Positions 58,453 through 64,000 of a DNA stretch of 64,000 nt are shown here, in pieces; positions within the stretch are counted from its first letter, which is position 1; each line of letters begins with the position of its first letter. The notes beneath the pieces were generated by a model that ran no database searches, had not been told where the DNA came from, and saw only the letters and a list, made by a program, of their open reading frames with translations. The stretch is from Gnetum montanum (taxonomy: Eukaryota > Streptophyta > Gnetopsida > Gnetales > Gnetaceae). The translations under genes were made by a program, and so were the position numbers. The stretch spans positions 118,268 through 182,267 of the forward strand of contig MNCI01007893.1 of assembly GCA_015680685.1 (NCBI GenBank). Direction: 5' to 3'.

Positions 58453-59202
58453 TGATGAACCGTGATATCTTGTATGTAATATAGCATCTGCGATATCAAA
58501 TCAGCCATGCAATGTCAGATACTCAATATTTCGGCCCATCACCTTGCCTATAAATAAGAGGTGGTACCCTTGGTTTCAATAGTTAGAAGTTAGTCCTTAG
58601 CCAAACTCTTGCCAATTTTTTCCTCTAGAGTTAGAATTATTTCTGCATGCCAAACTCTAGAGTAAACGGATCTTTATTCAAGCATTGTGTACCTGAGCAT
58701 ACTTTGTGTACAGAAATAAAGATGAACTTTATGATAAACCTTGCAGCATACAGAATAGATTAATTAGTGTTAATTATTATTTAATGCTTTCCTAGTTAGT
58801 TAATGATTTCTCTCACCCTACAACTCTCTTAGTTAACTACACTCAATATGACCGCTTCGAGCATGCTTGTAGCACTTGGTAACCTAGTAACGATTAGCAT
58901 TTGGTAATCCCAATAGCGTTGCACCAGTTCAGGATGTGTATGGCAAGTGGGAATGGATACTGGTGTTAGGAGTACTTAGAACTTAGTTAATGAATAGTTA
59001 AATTAGATTAGTTACTTAGTTATTTCTCTCTCCCCTCCTTACTAGTGTAGGACATACAAGTAAGTTTGGGAAGATGATGATTAATCAACCCATTATCATT
59101 CCACAAAGGTGCATAGGCACTTAGTCTTTGGAATTCAACCGAATCATGCGTGAAATGCTCGTATTCGTATGGTTGAGTGTAGGGGTACCTCGTTGCTCAT
59201 CA
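58453..59202 (+). repeat. 5' LTR of element G
   Basis: 750 bp, TGATGA at the start and TCATCA at the end. It matches B's LTR. TATA box CCTATAAATAAGAGG at 58547-58561; GATATC-type motifs at 58463-58500; a GAAATAAAGATGAAC block (58711) may supply the polyadenylation signal. Confidence 0.85.
58547..58561 (+). promoter_or_regulatory. LTR TATA box, element G
   Basis: CCTATAAATAAGAGG, identical in its core to the boxes in A and B and preceded by GATATC-type motifs. Confidence 0.65.
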
Positions 59203-59203
59203 T

Positions 59204-59221
59204 TGGCACCGTTGCCAGGGA
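59204..59221 (+). other. Primer-binding site (tRNA-Asp type), element G
   Basis: TGGCACCGTTGCCAGGGA, one base after the LTR. It matches the complement of the plant tRNA-Asp 3' end at 16 of 18 positions; both differences are G to A. This is the best-preserved site in the window. Confidence 0.85.
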
Positions 59222-59334
59222 CTTAGTTTTTTGTGCTCTAAGTAGAACTTAGGAAATCATTTACATCGTTGGAATGAACCCTTAGGGTTGATTAAGAAAA
59301 GGATAATTGTACAATGCACACTGAACAAGACAAG

Positions 59335-61950
59335 ATGTCTTCTTCTTCACACAAAAGCACTTTACCACCTAGGACGAACACAAGAAGAAATCGGCAACAA
59401 GATACACATGATGTTGATCCGCAAATTCCTCAACAGTTTCATGTGGTATATATTCATCTTGATGAATATGTAGATAACTTCACCTTTATTCTCCACCAAG
59501 ATGAACAACTACGTTGGCATGACTTGGAAGGTAACATAGTGTTACCTCCTAACCGTTCAGTCCCAAGTATGCTTCTTCATGCTCTTACACGAATAGGAAT
59601 GCAACACTTACATGTAGAGTACATTGCGCAAGACTATGATTTGAGATACTATCATCCCATGAAAGTGCAACATCAAAGGGATTTGCAATAGGAGAGACAC
59701 CATAAATCCTTAAAGGGAAAATGAACTAAGACGGCCCCCCATGTTTTAAGTGAAATCATGGGTGATGAACCTGCCTCAGGTAGTCACCCACATAACAATG
59801 TTCATCCCCTTGACTTTAGCTAAGGGTTTGTGTATCAGAACCTTCATTCCAACATTCACAACCCAGGTGTTGATACCAATAGACACAAAGTGTCTGAAAA
59901 AGAAATAAAGGCACATGATAGAGGTGGGCATTCTGATCGCAATCACAATCAAGGCAAAGACCACTGAAGAGAAGGTAGTAGACACCATCATGGAGGTGGT
60001 TCTCCTTCTTCTTCACCTTCATCATCTCCTTCATCCTCTCCTTCCATGTTTGAACATATCCATAGAGAAAAAAATCATGAGGATAAGGGAAAACAAAGTG
60101 GAAGTCATAGAGGAGACAACCAAGATAGAGGACAAGCGCACTCTAGGGAATCACGCCATAGAAGAAGGGAGAGTAGGGAATTGTGTAGGCACCATAGATG
60201 CTACAAATCAGATGATCATGATGAACCCCTACTCACCACACGAAGCATGCTAGATATTACTGAGGTTGTGATAGTTCCAACAAGGCACTAAAAAGATAGT
60301 AGGATCAAGAGCTTAGACATTAATAACATCCCATGATTTGAAGGGGGATATAACATTGATCCTCAAAACCACTTACAAGCATTTCACGATGCGTGTGCCT
60401 TGCAAAACATAGGAAACAAGTGGCAAAAACTTAAGTTGTTCCCATGTACACTAATAAAAGAAGCTAAAAGCTGGTATCAGTCCTTAGAATTGGAATCCAT
60501 TCGTAGGTGGAGTACTATGTTAGAATTATTCAACGATAAGTACCAAATGTACTCCTGGGTGTCTAACCTACGAAAGAAAATCCAAGGATGGAAACAAGGA
60601 AGTCTATCTACATGCTACCATGGGTCATTATTATGCACTACTACATCATTGTCCTAGCCATGGTTATTCGCAGTGGAATCAACTACGCCATCTTGTAGAT
60701 AGGCTTAGGCATGAAACGAGAAGAAACCTTGGGACTTATGCCCAAGGGAGGTTATCTGAGCTTAGGTCCCATCAAATTCATAGGCTATTGGAGCAAGTAG
60801 CTAAGGAAGAAGGTGAACTATAAAAAAGAGAGAGTGCAAAGGAATATAACTGAGATCCTTCCCTCCAAAAGAAGGGAGTAAGATTTTGTGAGGATGAGTA
60901 AGAGTCATCACTTGAAGAGATGGTGAATAGGAAAACCTTGTATATCCAAAAGTTAGCATCAGAAGTGTCAGAAAAGGTAGACCAAATGTGGGACTCCCTG
61001 GATAGTAGGTTTCAAACTGTGCTCAAAGTACTAGAGGAGTCTAGAAAGCAAGATAATGATCATGACAAAAGGAAAAAGAGAGAAGCAAAAAATGCACATA
61101 ACAAGGGTAAGGGTAAGGTTGCTATTATTGAAGAAGTTGTGAACTCAGATATAGAGAATGATAGTGGATGCAAGATCTATCAATACAAGCATCCTAAGGG
61201 ATGTTGCCTTGTGATCTCACATCTGCAACAATCTGGGATGTATGCACTTAATCCACGTTTAAACAAACAACAAACATCCTAGTGGTTACCTTATCCCCAA
61301 GGTAACTCAAGGTAGTTCCACCAACCTTTAACGTATTATCCAAGTGGAGCTCCACCACAACCAATTGAGCAAAACCAATAGTGGCAACACCCAAAATCAT
61401 GGGGAATGCCACCACTGAGGCAATAATATCCTTATTGGCAACCTAACCCATATGGATACTACATGCAACATCCAAGCTCTCCACGTGACTCTGTTGGTCA
61501 CATTACCCTCCAAAATCACTACCAAACCTGCAAACACTATAGGAATCCCTCTCCTAGGGGTGATATTTCACAAGTGTACCATCCTTCCAATCCAGCCACG
61601 TCTCTCCCACTAATAGCTCCATTACCACCTACTCCAGTAATGCAAGGTGAACTCCCTGCTCAGCCACAACAACATAATGCCACAAAGGTTGTTAATCCTC
61701 AACCTACTATTGGTTCTAACAACTATATGAAGAAAAGATATTTCTTTAGAACCAATATTCCAACTAAGCCTTTGCAACCCCAAACGACTGAGTCTTTGGA
61801 CACCTTTGTATCCACTAAAGCTTCAGAGCCCCCTTCAAACTTAACACCACATTCAACGCATTTGGTCATGTTAACATATGCCATTATTGATTGGATCAAA
61901 GTTGGGCATCTTCCAAGGAAATTCTCTGATCCTAGGAGTCCCCTAATATA
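59335..61950 (+). pseudogene. Gag polyprotein, element G
   Basis: Capsid/nucleocapsid precursor. I chose the ATG at 59335 (MSSSSHKSTLPPRTNTRRNR), because A and C start M-[TS]-S-S-H-K; an upstream ATG at 59314 is in frame. The N-terminal domain is open to 59691 (FHVVYIHLDEYVDNFTFILH, then WHDLEGNIVLPPNRS). Capsid is at 60330-60660 (FHDACALQNIGNKWQKLKLF, SIRRWSTMLELFNDKYQMYS). The region 60920-61282 carries KGKGK and the knuckle CKIYQYKHPKGCC, with the second Cys changed to Tyr. A Pro/Gln-rich linker (61463-61900) follows. A handful of stops and shifts break it. Confidence 0.88.
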
Positions 61951-62098
61951 CCTACAAATCACTGAAAATGAGCCATGCAAAGCTCTTTAGGATTCAAGTT
62001 CCAGTGTCAACCTAATATCCCAAGAAATGTATAAGGCCTGGAACTTGCCCCCATTAAAAAAGAGCAATGTCCATTTAGAGTTAGCCGACCTATCTGTT
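61951..62098 (+). pseudogene. Aspartic protease, N-terminal half, element G
   Basis: LIYLQITENEPCKAL, a stop, then DSSSSVNLISQEMYKAWNLP and KKSNVHLELADLSV. The active-site Gly is Ser. Similarity to the other copies ends abruptly here. Confidence 0.82.
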
Positions 62099-62567
62099 GG
62101 CACATTTTGGCCATTTCATGGAACAGGCTTTATAAGGTTATGGTGATTTTTGAAAAATTTAAAAGAGATTTTTGAGATTCTGTTTCTTCACCTTGAAGTC
62201 TACCATGTTGAATAAGGCAAGCTTTTGGCTAATTGGTTTGCATCCACAAAGGCATGGTTGAATGTCCCAAAATCTTAGAGGCCTTGTTTTTGCATCCTTG
62301 AACCAACCAATACACAAAAGTTGCAGAGCCTCCTTCCAAGGACCATGTGGCCCATATGCAAAAATCTTACCATTCCATGGGATTTCATTCCTTGTTGGAA
62401 TCAGACAATGAAGATTTTCTCCTTTAAGTTCATACGAGATTCATTCAGCCTTGGTTATGTGAAGGTTGATATATTTGACCTGTTCCTGTTATCAAATGTC
62501 ATCAACGGCATCAACCTCATTTATGGAAACATTATTGTGCTGTCCAAACAACAATGAAAACCCAAGC
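62099..62567 (+). other. Junction sequence, possibly aminopeptidase intron
   Basis: It has no similarity to the retroelements or to aminopeptidase protein. It ends in a pyrimidine-poor CCCAAGCAG directly before recognisable aminopeptidase codons, so it might include the 3' end of an intron. It could equally be filler DNA at the breakpoint. Confidence 0.35.
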
Positions 62568-63428
62568 AGGGCATTGGACCATCCAGATATAATGGCCAAA
62601 TATACAACTTGGATTGAGGCTGATAAGGCATTGTATCCAGTTCTCTTGTCGAATGGTAATTTGAAGGAACATGGAGACTTAGAGGGTGGCAGGCACTATG
62701 CAGTATGGGAGGATCCTTTTAAGAAGCCTTCCTATCTTTTTGCTTTGGTTGCAGGCCGGTTAGTTAGCAGGGATGACACTTTTGTAACAAAATCGGGACG
62801 CACTGTTAACCTCTGCATTTGGACTCCTACAGAGGAATTTTCAAAGACTGCTTATGCTATGTATTCCCTTAAAGCAGCAATGAAATGGGATGAGGGTGTG
62901 TTTGGTTTGGAATATGATCTTGATCTATTTAATATAGTTTTTGTACCTAATTTTAACATGGGTGCAATGGAAAACAAAAGCCTTAATATATTCAATTCAA
63001 GACTTGTCTTAGCATCCCCAGAGACAGCAACTGATAGTAATTACGCTGATGGATCTCTACTTTCAAAGACATGATGGACAGGCAGTCACATGTGAAGACT
63101 TTTTGCTGCAATGAGAGATGCAAATAAACAGAATTTTTCAAATTTCTTGTTATGGAATTCACAGGCTGGAACCCCTGTTCTGCAAGTAAAATCAGATTAC
63201 GACGCAGAAGCAAAAACATTTACTTTCAGGTTCAGGCAGGAAATTCCTCCTACGCCTGGCCAACTTGTCAAAAATCCAATGTTCATACCAGTGGCAATTG
63301 GTCTCTTTGTTAGAAATTTCAGTGCTCTTGGTCGTCTGTATTCAGATGTAACTGACGACGATCTGTTCTTCTTACTTGCACATGATTCTGATGAATTCAA
63401 AGGTGGAGTAGCTAAGACAGGCCATTGA
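62568..63428 (+). pseudogene. M1 family aminopeptidase (aminopeptidase N-like), broken copy
   Basis: The family releases N-terminal residues from peptides with a zinc ion held by HExxH plus a distant Glu. The first part (to about 63050) reads [40 protein letters not shown] and [20 protein letters not shown], and reaches the substrate-binding motif [17 protein letters not shown]. After ATDSNYAD it jumps to a later part ([18 protein letters not shown], then [28 protein letters not shown]). The whole HExxH zinc site is therefore missing. A missing T in a T-run near 63105 shifts the frame. A second jump after IPVAIGLF leads to [15 protein letters not shown]. No intron is seen inside, and the end after SDEF is lost. 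Confidence 0.88.
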
Positions 63429-64000
63429 GGAGCTTAGTAAGCAGCAGGCGCGGACAGAGTTCAAGGCTGGCGTGGTGGCCCCAAAAACAAAAAAAATTTA
63501 ATAAATATAATACGATGGGCACCGGCGGAGAGGACGATGGAGCAGCAGTGGCTGCAAAAAGGATGACTGCGCGCGGGCAAGATCAGCAGCAGCAGGACGG
63601 CGGTGGCATCGGCACGGCGTTGTGGACGTACGTCAACAGAAACGCGCAGCCGCAGCGCTCACGAAAATGGCAGGGTTTCTCGCAGGTTTCTGCAGCAAGG
63701 GTTTGTAGGGTTTCGATTCAGCAGTAGCAGAGCAACGACAAGATAATGAAGAGGCCGAGTGGTGGTGGAATGGTGGCCGTCGTCGATGTCGTCATCAACT
63801 GAACCGTGAAACGTGGCCCCTGGGAGAGCCAAATCCATATGAAACATCTACAGCGACATCAGGTAATGTCCATGCTACGGTATTAACAAAGATAATATTG
63901 ATAATCAGCATGAGGATGAATCCGAATATTGCCTCTGGTGTTGGGAGGTCAATGATTTGAAGTTGCTTCAGCGTGAGTTTATTATCATTAGAAGAAAATG
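63429..64000 (+). other. CpG-rich gene-like segment
   Basis: Unlike the rest of the window, 63515-63800 is GC-rich and keeps many CG dinucleotides. An ATG at 63514 opens MGTGGEDDGAAVAAKRMTAR, running to a TAG at about 63725 with a Gln run. AGGGTTTGTAGGGTTTCG (about 63697-63715) resembles the telo-box-type leader motifs of plant housekeeping genes. A possible splice donor CAG|GTAATG lies at 63862. This may be the start of a host gene running rightwards; the protein is not recognised. Confidence 0.35.

Larger units (their letters stand above)
58453..62098 (+). mobile_element. Element G: truncated plus-strand retrotransposon
   Basis: LTR, tRNA-Asp primer site, gag and the first half of protease, closely related to B. 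Similarity stops inside protease after LELADLSV (about 62098), where unrelated sequence leading to an aminopeptidase fragment begins. No 3' LTR is present in the window. Confidence 0.85.

Noticed and set aside
48634-58456. Target duplication around element D
   Set aside because: TGATA and TTGAT do not match, and TGAT is also part of the neighbouring LTR ends.
62466-62567. N-terminal extension of the aminopeptidase frame
   Set aside because: The residues do not resemble the family; similarity starts at about 62570, so the upstream Met is not the real start.

Overview
This window looks like plant nuclear DNA from a large, repeat-rich genome. It is AT-rich and holds layer on layer of decayed Ty3/gypsy LTR retrotransposons, one RTE-clade LINE fragment, and near the right edge a broken plant-type M1 aminopeptidase copy followed by a short CpG-rich, gene-like stretch. 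The species cannot be fixed from sequence alone. A gymnosperm or other large-genome seed plant would fit. No intact host gene is visible. Almost all reading frames carry stops of the kind made by C-to-T change (CAA/CAG to TAA/TAG, CGA to TGA, TGG to TAG/TGA), as expected for old methylated repeats.

Layout, left to right (letters are my own labels). B (1-5612, minus strand, cut by the left edge): LTR, primer site, gag and protease, then a 298-N assembly gap and a post-integrase module. 5613-8253: 3' end of an E-family element (internal remnant, purine tract, LTR). 8254-9347: 5'-truncated RTE LINE. 9752-45372: element E (plus strand, gag and protease only), split by element C (16673-43003, minus), which is itself split by element A (20944-34202, minus). 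A is the most complete element: LTR, primer site, gag, protease, reverse transcriptase, RNase H, integrase, a third ORF and LTR. 45373-48638: unassigned AT-rich DNA with one acidic protein remnant. D (48639-58451, minus): gag, protease and third ORF, but no RT, RNase H or integrase. G (58453-62098, plus): LTR, primer site and gag, broken inside protease. 62568-63428: aminopeptidase pseudogene. 63430-64000: CpG-rich segment.

A, B, C, D and G form one superfamily. Their LTRs begin TGATGA or similar and end TCATCA. The primer-binding site is complementary to the 3' end of plant tRNA-Asp, as in Athila/Tat-type gypsy elements. Gag has an unusual short zinc knuckle. A, C and D also share a long third ORF (about 730-955 codons) downstream of the integrase position, on the element's sense strand. 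It starts MAPK and ends LPRT or similar, with a coiled-coil-like part in A and C.

The most interesting observation is that in A, C and D this third ORF is preceded, at a similar distance (about 415-485 bases), by a TATA-like box and a cluster of short motifs. The motifs resemble those in the U3 region of the same element's own LTR. This suggests a separate internal promoter that stays matched to the LTR. Other notable points are a shared Asp-to-Glu change in the reverse transcriptase active site of A and C, repeated loss of pol from gag-protease elements, and a three-level nest supported by near-matching target duplications.
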